64,000 bases of DNA from a virus, in IMG/VR virus record IMGVR_UViG_3300044821_000131, positions 140,258 through 204,257 of that record; one strand, 5' to 3'. Numbering within the stretch: the stretch's first letter is position 1; the number at the start of each line of letters is the position of its first letter. Below are positions 54,601 through 61,519 of the stretch, in pieces. Both the position numbers and the translations under genes were made by a program. The notes beneath the pieces were generated by a model that was not told where the DNA came from, searched no databases, and was given only the letters and a program-made list of their open reading frames with translations.

Positions 54601-55077
54601 ATGGGCGATAGATTTTCGACGACTTTGGAAATAGGTGGTAAGTTGGAACGGTCGAAGTTGCATGAGTTGGTAGAAGCACTACGGTCCGATACTTACGGCC
54701 TTGACTGGGGTGATCCGGGCGCTGAGACCGAGTTCAGGGAATACATAGAACACGCATCTGAGAATACAGGCATTTTAAGTTTTCACTGCAGTGAATTGTC
54801 TCTTAGCAGTACGGCTACAACTGATTTTTGTGAAGAGAACAGACTGTCATATGTTACTTACCAAGAAGGAAAGCACGAATATGATGGCGATATAAGTTGG
54901 TGGCGTCCGGGAATGAAAATACCAAGAATTCACATGGCAGATCATGCAGGATCGAGGCCGGTTTTGGGTTTAAGTGAGCTGAAAAACTATAAGACCCGAG
55001 GTCTGACCTTGGCTGGTGTTATTAAAAACCTGCGGGCTGTTCCGCCCAAATTGCCGGTGTTTAAATTAATCCAATGA
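54601..55077 (+). CDS. Unknown protein (158 aa)
   Basis: Starts MGDRFSTTLEIGGKLERSK after an A/T-rich leader. First half looks like a ferredoxin-like alpha/beta pattern (LHELVEALRSDTYGLDW, GILSFHCSELSL); C-terminal half has AGSRPVLGLSELKNYKTRGL. No family recognised. ATGA overlap with the next gene. Confidence 0.5.
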   Translation: MGDRFSTTLEIGGKLERSKLHELVEALRSDTYGLDWGDPGAETEFREYIEHASENTGILSFHCSELSLSSTATTDFCEENRLSYVTYQEGKHEYDGDISWWRPGMKIPRIHMADHAGSRPVLGLSELKNYKTRGLTLAGVIKNLRAVPPKLPVFKLIQ

Positions 55078-55436
55078 CCACATTGTCTATAAAGGAACTT
55101 AGGCCCGACAGCATTCCGGAAGGAATGAAAGCGGTGGCCGATATCGCTACGCGGCACCTGACTGAAACTGACGGTAATCTCTTACGATGGAGTAAAACTA
55201 GCGCAAGAATTATAGGCTATGTGGGACCTACAGAATACGGATGGATGCTGGAGACAGCGCAGTACGATGAGGCTATGATGGACGCAGACTTGGGTCTCGC
55301 GGAAGACATCAAACGCAGCGGCATGTCAAAAACGTTTGTGGCCATAATGTCGGCTTTGTACAGACAGAACATCTACTATGTGTGCTTCGATACCGACGGG
55401 TACGAACTCGCCGAGTTTCCTATATTCGACTGGTAA
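55074..55436 (+). CDS. DUF5983-like protein
   Basis: A 120-residue protein whose end, YYVCFDTDGYELAEFPIFDW, matches my recollection of DUF5983, a small family in phages and plasmids without known function. The rest is mixed helix (TDGNLLRWSKTSARIIGYVG). Family assignment is tentative. Confidence 0.52.
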   Translation: MTTLSIKELRPDSIPEGMKAVADIATRHLTETDGNLLRWSKTSARIIGYVGPTEYGWMLETAQYDEAMMDADLGLAEDIKRSGMSKTFVAIMSALYRQNIYYVCFDTDGYELAEFPIFDW

Positions 55437-55438
55437 TT

Positions 55439-55603
55439 ATGACTACTGAGCAACTTGTAATGGATGCCAAATGTAGTTTGGGAAAAGCCTTGGACCTGAT
55501 ACTGGACGCAAAGTTTAACTTGGTAAAAGCGAATCATATGGCCAGCATCGATGCAGAAAAAGTGAGGGCCAAGCTGCTGTTGCTAATAAAAAAATTGAAA
55601 TGA
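55439..55603 (+). CDS. Small helical protein (54 aa)
   Basis: Starts MTTEQLVMDAKCSLGKALDL; nearly all helix, ending in a hydrophobic, Lys-tailed stretch (LLLLIKKLK). An upstream in-frame start at 55382 lies in the previous gene. Overlaps the next start. No family. Confidence 0.45.
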   Translation: MTTEQLVMDAKCSLGKALDLILDAKFNLVKANHMASIDAEKVRAKLLLLIKKLK

Positions 55604-55815
55604 GCGCTAAGGACACCGACTTTGAAATCATAAGTACATCAAAGCGAAAGCACATCGACGGATCCACATCCGGAGGTATCCAGGTAAAAGTTGATGGAAG
55701 AAAGTACAATGTGAAGTTTTCCAAGGATAGCAAAGGACACTCGGAACAGTGGGGTGCTCCAATGGAAGTGCTTATTAAGACTTACAAAACTTTCGAGCGT
55801 CTAATGGAACCATAA
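55600..55815 (+). CDS. Small basic protein (71 aa)
   Basis: Beta-rich then helical (IQVKVDGRKYNVKFSKDSKG), Lys-rich. No named family. Follows the previous gene by ATGA. Confidence 0.48.
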   Translation: MSAKDTDFEIISTSKRKHIDGSTSGGIQVKVDGRKYNVKFSKDSKGHSEQWGAPMEVLIKTYKTFERLMEP

Positions 55816-55816
55816 T

Positions 55817-56353
55817 ATGGAATTTATTAAACTTGAAGCAAATCCAAGCGATGCGCCGGGCTGCGTTAAACTCGTGGCAGAGGACGGACGATCGCGCTTG
55901 ATTCAAACGGATTGGGACTGGCCGGGAATAGCGAGAGCCTTCGGTTGGAGCACGGAACACTGTTTTCGTAAATCTACGCTATTCTTTGATCCTGAAGTTA
56001 GTACCAGTTGTTCCGGATATGATCTTACGGACGGGACAATCGATTGTCCAACCTGCAAAAAATCCGCATCGTCGTTTATCGAAGAAGCTCGGCAGTATAT
56101 TGACGACCATGATGGTGACGAGATCGAAGATCCGGGATATTTAGATGGAGTGGATGAGGTAGAACCCGAACTGACAGTTCGGGACATTACGGATGATGAG
56201 TTCGACGACATCCTCCACGACCTGGTAGCTAAGATGTCGGCCTCGACGATTCTGAGCTACGGCGACGTCTATGTGATCTTGAGGGAGGAGCTCAACAACG
56301 AGGTGCTGGAGGTTTGGGAAAGGCGGCAAAAAGATGGACCAAGAAAAGTTTGA
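55817..56353 (+). CDS. Unknown acidic protein with Cys pair
   Basis: A 178-residue protein: first third with WDWPGIARAFGWST, a possible zinc site (C65, CPTC at 77-80), then a long acidic stretch (DDHDGDEIEDPGYLDGVDEVE) and a helical C-terminus (LSYGDVYVILREELNNEVLE). Function unknown. Overlaps the next gene by 20 bases. Confidence 0.5.
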   Translation: MEFIKLEANPSDAPGCVKLVAEDGRSRLIQTDWDWPGIARAFGWSTEHCFRKSTLFFDPEVSTSCSGYDLTDGTIDCPTCKKSASSFIEEARQYIDDHDGDEIEDPGYLDGVDEVEPELTVRDITDDEFDDILHDLVAKMSASTILSYGDVYVILREELNNEVLEVWERRQKDGPRKV

Positions 56354-56531
56354 TCCGGTCTGCCTTATTCACGGTAAGCGCGCGTCCGAACACTATTGCC
56401 TCTACTGTTGCCTGTGCTTCAAACCATTGACGATCGAGGAGTGCCATGTGCTGCCGGATGGTAAGAAAGAGGACGTATGCAATGAATGCGCCGCCGAAGA
56501 GGCGCGCATCTGGAAACAACTCAAAACCTAA
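56334..56531 (+). CDS. Small Cys/His protein (65 aa), zinc-binding
   Basis: Contains CLIHGKRA, then CLYCCLCFKPL and CNECAAEEAR, so about seven Cys and two His: likely a double zinc site. Phages often carry such small zinc proteins as host-takeover factors; role unknown. Start lies in the preceding gene. Confidence 0.55.
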   Translation: MDQEKFDPVCLIHGKRASEHYCLYCCLCFKPLTIEECHVLPDGKKEDVCNECAAEEARIWKQLKT

Positions 56532-56534
56532 CAC

Positions 56535-56747
56535 ATGAAACAATACTTGGTAAGATTACCAATAACTGGAGTGGTGGAAGTATATGTCGAAGCCGAGAGC
56601 GAAGACGATGCCATAGATAACGCGTTGGAAACAGATATCACGATAGACGATATTGTCGAGTGGGACATCTGTCGGCAAATAGTACAGGGCAATGTTTTCC
56701 ACGGAAGGATGAATGCTGCTGAAGTGGTGAACGGCGAAGAGGACTAA
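56535..56747 (+). CDS. Conserved small phage protein (70 aa)
   Basis: Starts MKQYLVRLPITGVVEVYVEAES then DDAIDNALETDITIDDIVE and WDICRQIVQGNVF, a beta-alpha-beta-alpha pattern common to small phage proteins (with the ESEDDAIDNAL helix). Function unknown. Confidence 0.6.
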   Translation: MKQYLVRLPITGVVEVYVEAESEDDAIDNALETDITIDDIVEWDICRQIVQGNVFHGRMNAAEVVNGEED

Positions 56748-56752
56748 AGTTC

Positions 56753-57328
56753 ATGGACCCAGATATTCAGAACATCGCGTCCGAGATAAAAAAATACTTC
56801 TACGACTTCAAACGGCAACAAATAGGAAAAGCCTATTCCCCGTCCGAACGTATGCGTCGACCAGCCATCTGGGCCGCCGCAGCAGAGCTCTGCGTAGAGT
56901 TGAAGGCCGATCCGTTTGCCTTCGTCAAAGCCGCCTTCATGTTTAATAACGTTCCCGGTGGTCCGTACCCGACACAGATCACCGGGCGTGCTGCCGATAA
57001 ATGGTATCGTCAGTACGTGCAGCTGAACGACGCAAAAGGTCTGACGCTGCTGGAGGTAACGGAGAAGGAGGTCAAGAACGTCATGTCGCACGCGTTGCAG
57101 GTCGTCGCCAGTCAAAGTCGGCGTTCATGGAAAGATTTGTTGATGGACGCCTATGAAGTACGGCAGGATATTGTGCCGGCCTACGCCAGAATTTTCATGT
57201 TTCCGACTGATAAGGATATTTTAAACCAGTGGGGCAAATTGGCCACTGAAGAGTTAAACAGCAATCCCAAGCTGATCGAATGCGTTCAGCGTCTGGGATA
57301 CAATACGGATTTTACTAATGGCTACTGA
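56753..57328 (+). CDS. Unknown helical protein (191 aa)
   Basis: Mostly helical with aromatic patches (IKKYFYDFKRQQIGKAYSP, LCVELKADPFAFVKAAFMF) and a central FNNVPGGPYPTQITGRAADK. Basic N-terminus. No motif recognised. Overlaps the next gene by 11 bases, in which a histone-fold-like protein may be encoded. Confidence 0.5.
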   Translation: MDPDIQNIASEIKKYFYDFKRQQIGKAYSPSERMRRPAIWAAAAELCVELKADPFAFVKAAFMFNNVPGGPYPTQITGRAADKWYRQYVQLNDAKGLTLLEVTEKEVKNVMSHALQVVASQSRRSWKDLLMDAYEVRQDIVPAYARIFMFPTDKDILNQWGKLATEELNSNPKLIECVQRLGYNTDFTNGY

Positions 57329-57695
57329 AGAGTGTAATGTCCAACTGGACAAGCAGTATATCAATACCGCCGCAGTGCGCAGAAAATTGTTGTTGTTATC
57401 GAAAGAGAAACGTGCCGGCAAATTCAAGCGGGTAAGCGAACAGACGCTGCAGAACGTCAACACGGAAGTTCGTTTAATCGTCGAGCGGATACTTAGAGAA
57501 TACAAACCCGAACACTACAAGACCCAATTGATCAACCGATCAGTAATCAAGGCTTTGTTGGAGGAACGCGCCACGGACAATAGCGTTCCGAAGTTCAAGG
57601 TCACACCGGGAATGTTGGTTAACATTGACAAGCAGCTTCACACATATCTCGACGGTGTAGTTCATCGTCAACCCAGTGTTGGAAAAACGTTATGA
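57318..57695 (+). CDS. Putative histone-fold-like DNA-binding protein
   Basis: A 125-residue basic protein. Residues ~28-60 (KRAGKFKRVSEQTLQNVNTE, then VRLIVERILREYK) match the pattern of the long middle helix of histone folds (basic residue, V-S, then a heptad-like helix), and KTQLINRSVIKALLEE fits the short last helix (T-x-x-x-x-x-V-x-x-A-L). Archaeal and bacterial histones bind DNA this way. A widespread small phage family with the RAGKFxRV block exists but has no assigned role. Fold inferred by eye only; a simple helical protein remains the alternative. Confidence 0.45.
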   Translation: MATEECNVQLDKQYINTAAVRRKLLLLSKEKRAGKFKRVSEQTLQNVNTEVRLIVERILREYKPEHYKTQLINRSVIKALLEERATDNSVPKFKVTPGMLVNIDKQLHTYLDGVVHRQPSVGKTL

Positions 57696-58042
57696 GCGAA
57701 AACAAACCGTTGGTTTATCTGGCTGTACCTTATTCCCATCCCGATCCGAGTGTCAGGCAATGGCGTTTCGAACGTGTAAATTTGGCGGCGGCGAAATTGA
57801 TGCGCCAAGGCCTGAATATATTTTCACCCATCAGCCATACACATCCGATATCTGAGGCTGGGGATCTGCCGAAAGGTTGGGAATTCTGGGAGGCGTTTGA
57901 TCGGGCATATCTTACCTGTTGCAACAAATTGATCGTGCTCAAACTGGCCGGATGGCAAGAGAGCGTCGGAGTGACCAGCGAAATCGACATTGCCCGGGAG
58001 CTTGGCATCCCGGTGGAGTTTATCGAAGATGAACAAGGATGA
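57692..58042 (+). CDS. DUF1937/nucleoside-deoxyribosyltransferase-like
   Basis: A 116-residue protein with VYLAVPYSHPDPSVRQWRF, then VNLAAAKLMRQGLNIFSPIS and WEFWEAFDRAYLTC, the pattern of the small DUF1937 family related to nucleoside 2-deoxyribosyltransferases. The family may hydrolyse or move nucleoside bases. A Glu near SVGVTSEIDIARELG could be catalytic. In a phage it could act in nucleotide scavenging or host nucleotide depletion. ATGA overlap upstream. Confidence 0.68.
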   Translation: MSENKPLVYLAVPYSHPDPSVRQWRFERVNLAAAKLMRQGLNIFSPISHTHPISEAGDLPKGWEFWEAFDRAYLTCCNKLIVLKLAGWQESVGVTSEIDIARELGIPVEFIEDEQG

Positions 58043-58223
58043 ATTACTTCTGGTGACCGATCTTTATTGGGAAGCCCGAGATGCTTACGTGCCCCAAAGC
58101 GGTGATCATAAACACTTAAAGGAAGCGCTACTAGGTGTGTTGGATTTGATCTACCGCGAGGGCGCTATGGACGCGAACACTAGAGATAAAGAGTATAAAT
58201 CATTAAACGAATATTATGACTGA
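58029..58223 (+). CDS. Small acidic protein (64 aa)
   Basis: Starts MNKDELLLVTDLYWEARDAY at ATG 58029 inside the end of the DUF1937-like gene; an in-frame earlier start is a shadow. Helical, acidic. No family. Overlaps the next gene by 8 bases. Confidence 0.45.
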   Translation: MNKDELLLVTDLYWEARDAYVPQSGDHKHLKEALLGVLDLIYREGAMDANTRDKEYKSLNEYYD

Positions 58224-58662
58224 TGCAAAATTAAAAGAGCGAACGCCCTTGTCTTGGAAAGCCGTTCGTAGAGGTGATATTTATTGTGCGCCTGCCTGCG
58301 GTCGCGGATGCACTTGGAAGGAATACACCAGAGCCACAATCGAAGCCAAGGCCATAATTACCGCGATGAAGACTAAGGGGTGGCGTGCCGAAGTTACTGA
58401 GAACCTCGGATGGTATTGGTGCTTAACTAACGACTTTTGTGGCATATCGCTTCATGTACACGAACACTACGGGGTGCCTAAATATTGGTGTCTGATGGCG
58501 GGTGGAGACGTGACAAATGCCACAAGCGGCAGTTATGATTTCCATTCAGACAAAAGCTTTCGGGATCCGAATCGAGCTGTGGCGCATCAGATCAAAATAG
58601 CCACAAGGTTTTTCGAATCGCACGATCGAGCGCGTAAAAACATGTTGTCGATCTTGCCATGA
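58216..58662 (+). CDS. Conserved phage hypothetical (CAPACGRGCT type)
   Basis: A 148-residue protein with YCAPACGRGCTWKEY and VTENLGWYWCL, which I recognise as a common small phage/prophage family of unknown function. Three Cys in the first block suggest a metal site. ATGA overlap with the methyltransferase-like gene downstream. Confidence 0.65.
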   Translation: MTDAKLKERTPLSWKAVRRGDIYCAPACGRGCTWKEYTRATIEAKAIITAMKTKGWRAEVTENLGWYWCLTNDFCGISLHVHEHYGVPKYWCLMAGGDVTNATSGSYDFHSDKSFRDPNRAVAHQIKIATRFFESHDRARKNMLSILP

Positions 58663-59393
58663 GCCGGCTGAGCGTCTTGGTGGCCTGTGAAGAGAGCGGA
58701 ACGGTGCGGGACGCATTTATCGCCCGCGGCCACAATGCTTGGTCCTGTGACTTAAAGCCGTCACTGACGCCAGGACCACATCTGAAAAGTGACGTGGTGC
58801 GCTGGCTAACAGGACAGCCTAGACTTGTTTCAACACTGAAGCCAGTGCCATGGGACCTGCTTATCTGCCACCCTCCGTGCACGTATCTGTGCGGATCGGG
58901 CATGCATTGGACCACCCGCGGTCTGAGAGATCCAAAATTGACGTCCGACGCTATCGAGTTTGCTGAGACTTTGTGGAATTGCGGCATCGAAAAAATATGT
59001 CTGGAGAATCCGGTAGGCGTCCTCAGCACCCGGAGCAATCTGGGTAAGCCGTCCCAGATCATTCAACCTTACGAGTTCGGCGAAGATGCCAGCAAAAAGA
59101 CATGCCTGTGGCTGAAGAATCTTCCGATCTTGGAGTCAACCGAATATTTTGAGCCGAGGATGGTCTGCAAAGCTTGCGGTGGTCATAATGGCTATGCTGC
59201 GGCCTCCCGAGACGGATGTAGACATTGCGGAGCAGAAGCTGCGTTTTTAAGACCCAGGTGGTCCAATCAGACTGACAGCGGACAGAATAAACTTGGACCT
59301 TCGGCCAATCGAGCGGCAGCTCGAGCGCAGACCTATCGGGGAATAGCAAGAGCTATGGCGGAGCAGTGGTCGGAAGATTTAAAGAAAGTGTAG
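58659..59393 (+). CDS. Cytosine-C5 DNA methyltransferase-like protein
   Basis: A 244-residue protein. It opens LSVLVACEESGTVRDAF (SAM motif), has ICHPPCTYLC (72-74 PPC, motif IV, with C74 as catalytic Cys) and CLENPVG (116-118 ENP, motif VI). A zinc ribbon is inserted near 170-190 (CKACGG and CRHCG), and KTCLWLKNLP matches phage Dcm-like families. It is much shorter than normal C5 enzymes and lacks a clear target-recognition domain, so it may act on nucleotides or an RNA, or use a partner for recognition. Probable role: protect phage DNA from restriction. Ends the small-gene run; stop is TAG. Confidence 0.75.
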   Translation: MSRLSVLVACEESGTVRDAFIARGHNAWSCDLKPSLTPGPHLKSDVVRWLTGQPRLVSTLKPVPWDLLICHPPCTYLCGSGMHWTTRGLRDPKLTSDAIEFAETLWNCGIEKICLENPVGVLSTRSNLGKPSQIIQPYEFGEDASKKTCLWLKNLPILESTEYFEPRMVCKACGGHNGYAAASRDGCRHCGAEAAFLRPRWSNQTDSGQNKLGPSANRAAARAQTYRGIARAMAEQWSEDLKKV

Positions 59394-59403
59394 AATAAAA
59401 TAA

Positions 59404-59435
59404 TTGACACAAAACAGCATCAGGATTAGTGTCAA
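59404..59435 (+). promoter_or_regulatory. Palindromic promoter/operator candidate
   Basis: TTGACAC (59404-59410) and GTGTCAA (59429-59435) are perfect inverted repeats. TTGACA can act as -35 with TAGTGT (59427-59432) as -10 after 17 bases, so the palindrome arms overlap both elements, as an autoregulated operator would. Confidence 0.4.
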
Positions 59436-59486
59436 AACTGTCCGGCGAAAATGTGGAGTAAACAGAAGCAGATCCAATCACGATTT

Positions 59487-59583
59487 TGGTCATCGTGCGA
59501 CGCTGCCTTGCCTCTGTCTTGCCACCTTTCGCCGGGGGATGATCTAGGATCCGCAGCCAACACGATGACCATTTTATTTTTGT
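59487..59583 (+). promoter_or_regulatory. Structured leader with T-rich tract, before the DnaB-like gene
   Basis: TGGTCATCGTG (59487-59497) pairs perfectly with CACGATGACCA (59561-59571); GCTGC (59502-59506) with GCAGC (59553-59557) continues the stem inside. The 3' arm is followed at once by TTTTATTTTTGT and then the ATG at 59584. The order long stem, T tract, start codon looks like a terminator or attenuator that also hides the ribosome-loading region. Confidence 0.45.
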
Positions 59584-61104
59584 ATGGGTAGTATTACACA
59601 AGACTTTAGACGGGCACCGTTGCCTCCAGATGCGTCCGAAGTACGAAAAGACCACACCGGTATAGAGCGGGAAATCTTCTTCGGCGCCGTAGCCTCCTAC
59701 AATTTTTACAAACTTGTCCGCAATAACGTTTGCCCATACGACGCAGAAAAAAGGACATGCCGACCCGATTTTAGCATCGAGCGCTATAACATCGCGTGGG
59801 CCTTCATTGTCGCGTACTGGCAACGTTTTGAGAATATAACACTTCAGCGCGATCTAAGCATTCCCACCGAGACGCTGTGTGCCTTCGTTATTGATTGTGC
59901 CAACCGTTCCGGCTTGGTCGTGGACGTAGCCAAACAGATCACCGACGAAATCGTCGAAGAAGTCGGCTACACGGCAAATCTTACCTACGAGTCCCTGAAA
60001 GCTCTGGCCGAGAGCTCCGCGTTCAACGAGTGGCTGGAGTCCAGGCTATTGTCGCAGGTTACGGGCACCATTGCGGCGCAGAAGAACTTGGGCTATCTGA
60101 CCATGGACACGTTGGAGGAAGCCGTGGCGAAGGCCCGGAGGGCCATTACACCGGTAAAGAATGACTATTTCGTCAACGGAGCCAACTTCCTCTTCGGTAA
60201 ACGGAAAATACGTCCCAGCGTTCCCATAACGGCATTCCCAAATCTGTCCCGCGCGCTGGGCGGCGGCCTGTTCTGGGGAGAAGCCACAATGGTAGCCGGA
60301 ATCAATGCCGGAGGAAAAACGATAGTTACCATGCAGCTTGCTCGAGACTTTGCCTATCAAAGTATTAATACTGTGGTATTTACTACAGAGCGTAAACCGG
60401 AGGAATTGTTTGTTCGTTCTGTGAGTGAGTTATTGAATGTGGATATAGGCCGTCTCATGACGGTTCCGGCAACGGTGAATCAGGAAGTGGAGATAAATTA
60501 CATTCCAGATTGGGTGTGGTCCCACCCGGGAGATGCTGCGCGCTTGGAGCGAATGTACGATGTCTACAGTCAGCATTTACTGTTCATTGATTGGAGTAAG
60601 GGTCAAGGCGCTACCATAAGCGAGAGTTTTGAACAGGTTATGCAGCAGATAGAACAAACCGGATGGATGCCACAAATAGTGATATTCGACTGGATAGGTG
60701 GAGGATTAGACGTTATCGAGAATAAGGACTGGCTTCGGATGTATTACCAGTCGGCCGCAGACTGCCTGATCAATCATAGCAAACGCACGAACCGACATGT
60801 GATCATGACGGCACAATTGAACAAGGAGAAGGTCAAGCCTAGTACTAACTTTGTGGATATGAGCATGTTATCGGAATGTTTGACGATGACTAACAACTTG
60901 ACCAATTTTATTGGTATTACGGCTAAGCGGGATCAGAATCTGAAACCGGGGGCTGCGACGGTGCAGAAGTTTCAGAATCTGTGTGCGGCCAAAGCGACGC
61001 ACGGGCCAGGTGGCATCATACCGGTGGAGGCACAGTTCAATGTACAAAGGTTTATGGAACGTAACGATGCGGCTGAGAAGATGTTGAAGACTGGGGGTGG
61101 TTAA
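59584..61104 (+). CDS. DnaB-like replicative helicase
   Basis: A 506-residue RecA-fold helicase. Residues ~1-170 form a helical N-terminal domain; the core begins near 200 with Walker A at 239-246 (GINAGGKT), then TVVFTTERKPEELFVRSVSE (the DnaB H1a-like region), a Walker B-like IVIFDWIGGG (~368-377) and HVIMTAQLNKEKVKP, the sensor segment. DnaB-type enzymes unwind the fork as hexamers. A double Gly before the P-loop Lys is normal. It is transcribed from its own leader (59394-59583) and followed by a 415-base non-coding region and a winged-helix gene. No primase motif fused to it. Confidence 0.88.
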   Translation: MGSITQDFRRAPLPPDASEVRKDHTGIEREIFFGAVASYNFYKLVRNNVCPYDAEKRTCRPDFSIERYNIAWAFIVAYWQRFENITLQRDLSIPTETLCAFVIDCANRSGLVVDVAKQITDEIVEEVGYTANLTYESLKALAESSAFNEWLESRLLSQVTGTIAAQKNLGYLTMDTLEEAVAKARRAITPVKNDYFVNGANFLFGKRKIRPSVPITAFPNLSRALGGGLFWGEATMVAGINAGGKTIVTMQLARDFAYQSINTVVFTTERKPEELFVRSVSELLNVDIGRLMTVPATVNQEVEINYIPDWVWSHPGDAARLERMYDVYSQHLLFIDWSKGQGATISESFEQVMQQIEQTGWMPQIVIFDWIGGGLDVIENKDWLRMYYQSAADCLINHSKRTNRHVIMTAQLNKEKVKPSTNFVDMSMLSECLTMTNNLTNFIGITAKRDQNLKPGAATVQKFQNLCAAKATHGPGGIIPVEAQFNVQRFMERNDAAEKMLKTGGG

Positions 61105-61109
61105 AGAGG

Positions 61110-61141
61110 ACAGGCGCCACGGTGGGGGACCGGGCGCCTGT
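61110..61141 (+). terminator. Strong hairpin after the DnaB-like gene
   Basis: ACAGGCGCC (61110-61118), then a bulged A, CGGT, a 5-base GGGGG loop, ACCG and GGCGCCTGT (61133-61141): 13 base pairs with one bulge. No T tract follows (GTCGAACG), so it may be a stability hairpin or a Rho-type element rather than an intrinsic terminator. Confidence 0.45.
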
Positions 61142-61350
61142 GTCGAACGTTAGTTTGAGGACCAAAGGCGCGTCAAAATATTCGGTTATGTCAGACCGAA
61201 CTGGCGAGCACCAACAGTGTCAACGAGTCGCAAACCGGATTCGTGAACAAAATGATGACTAGCGCCATTCTGTCGCGTCAGTGTGAATATGTCGCTAGTG
61301 CGACAATTTGTCAACAGGAATTTAATACGAACGATTTTTCGAAAAATAAT

Positions 61351-61380
61351 TTGACAATGAAAATGAAGATGTCATAGTGA
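61351..61380 (+). promoter_or_regulatory. Promoter candidate upstream of the winged-helix gene
   Basis: TTGACA at 61351-61356 and, after 18 bases, TAGTGA at 61375-61380. TGACA/TGTCA (61352-61356, 61370-61374) again forms an inverted repeat across the promoter, as at 59404. A 14-base AT palindrome lies just upstream. A transcript would start near 61387, at the beginning of the interleaved repeats. Confidence 0.4.
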
Positions 61381-61384
61381 TCTC

Positions 61385-61475
61385 GCTTTAGTAAAGTGAC
61401 AACATGAATTTTGTGCCGCCCTGTTGCGTGTAACACTTCTATGTTGTTGCGTTACTAAAGCCCGCAACAGGCGGC
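61385..61475 (+). ncRNA. Bistable RNA-switch candidate in the leader
   Basis: Stem A: GCTTTAGTAA (61385-61394) with TTACTAAAGC (61452-61461), extended by ACAACAT (61399-61405) with ATGTTGT (61441-61447). Stem B: GCCGCCCTGTTGCG (61415-61428, one bulged C) with CGCAACAGGCGGC (61463-61475). Order A5, B5, A3, B3 makes the two mutually exclusive or pseudoknotted. The winged-helix gene starts 45 bases downstream. No match to a known riboswitch was recognised. Confidence 0.45.
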
Positions 61476-61519
61476 GCCCTTCTTCAATAAGGTCCACGCC
61501 GTCTTAATTTAATACAATT

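Larger units (their letters stand above)
61105..61519 (+). promoter_or_regulatory. 415-base palindrome-rich non-coding region (candidate origin or control region)
   Basis: Lies between the DnaB-like helicase and a winged-helix protein. Elements in order: hairpin 61110-61141, stem-loop TTCGGT/ACCGAA (61181-61200), TGTCGC/GCGACA (61290-61305), 14-base palindrome ATTTTTCGAAAAAT (61334-61347), TTGACA (61351) with TGTCA (61370), then two interleaved long inverted repeats (61385-61475). No convincing ORF fits. An origin of replication, an ncRNA or a regulated leader would all fit; see findings. Confidence 0.5.
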
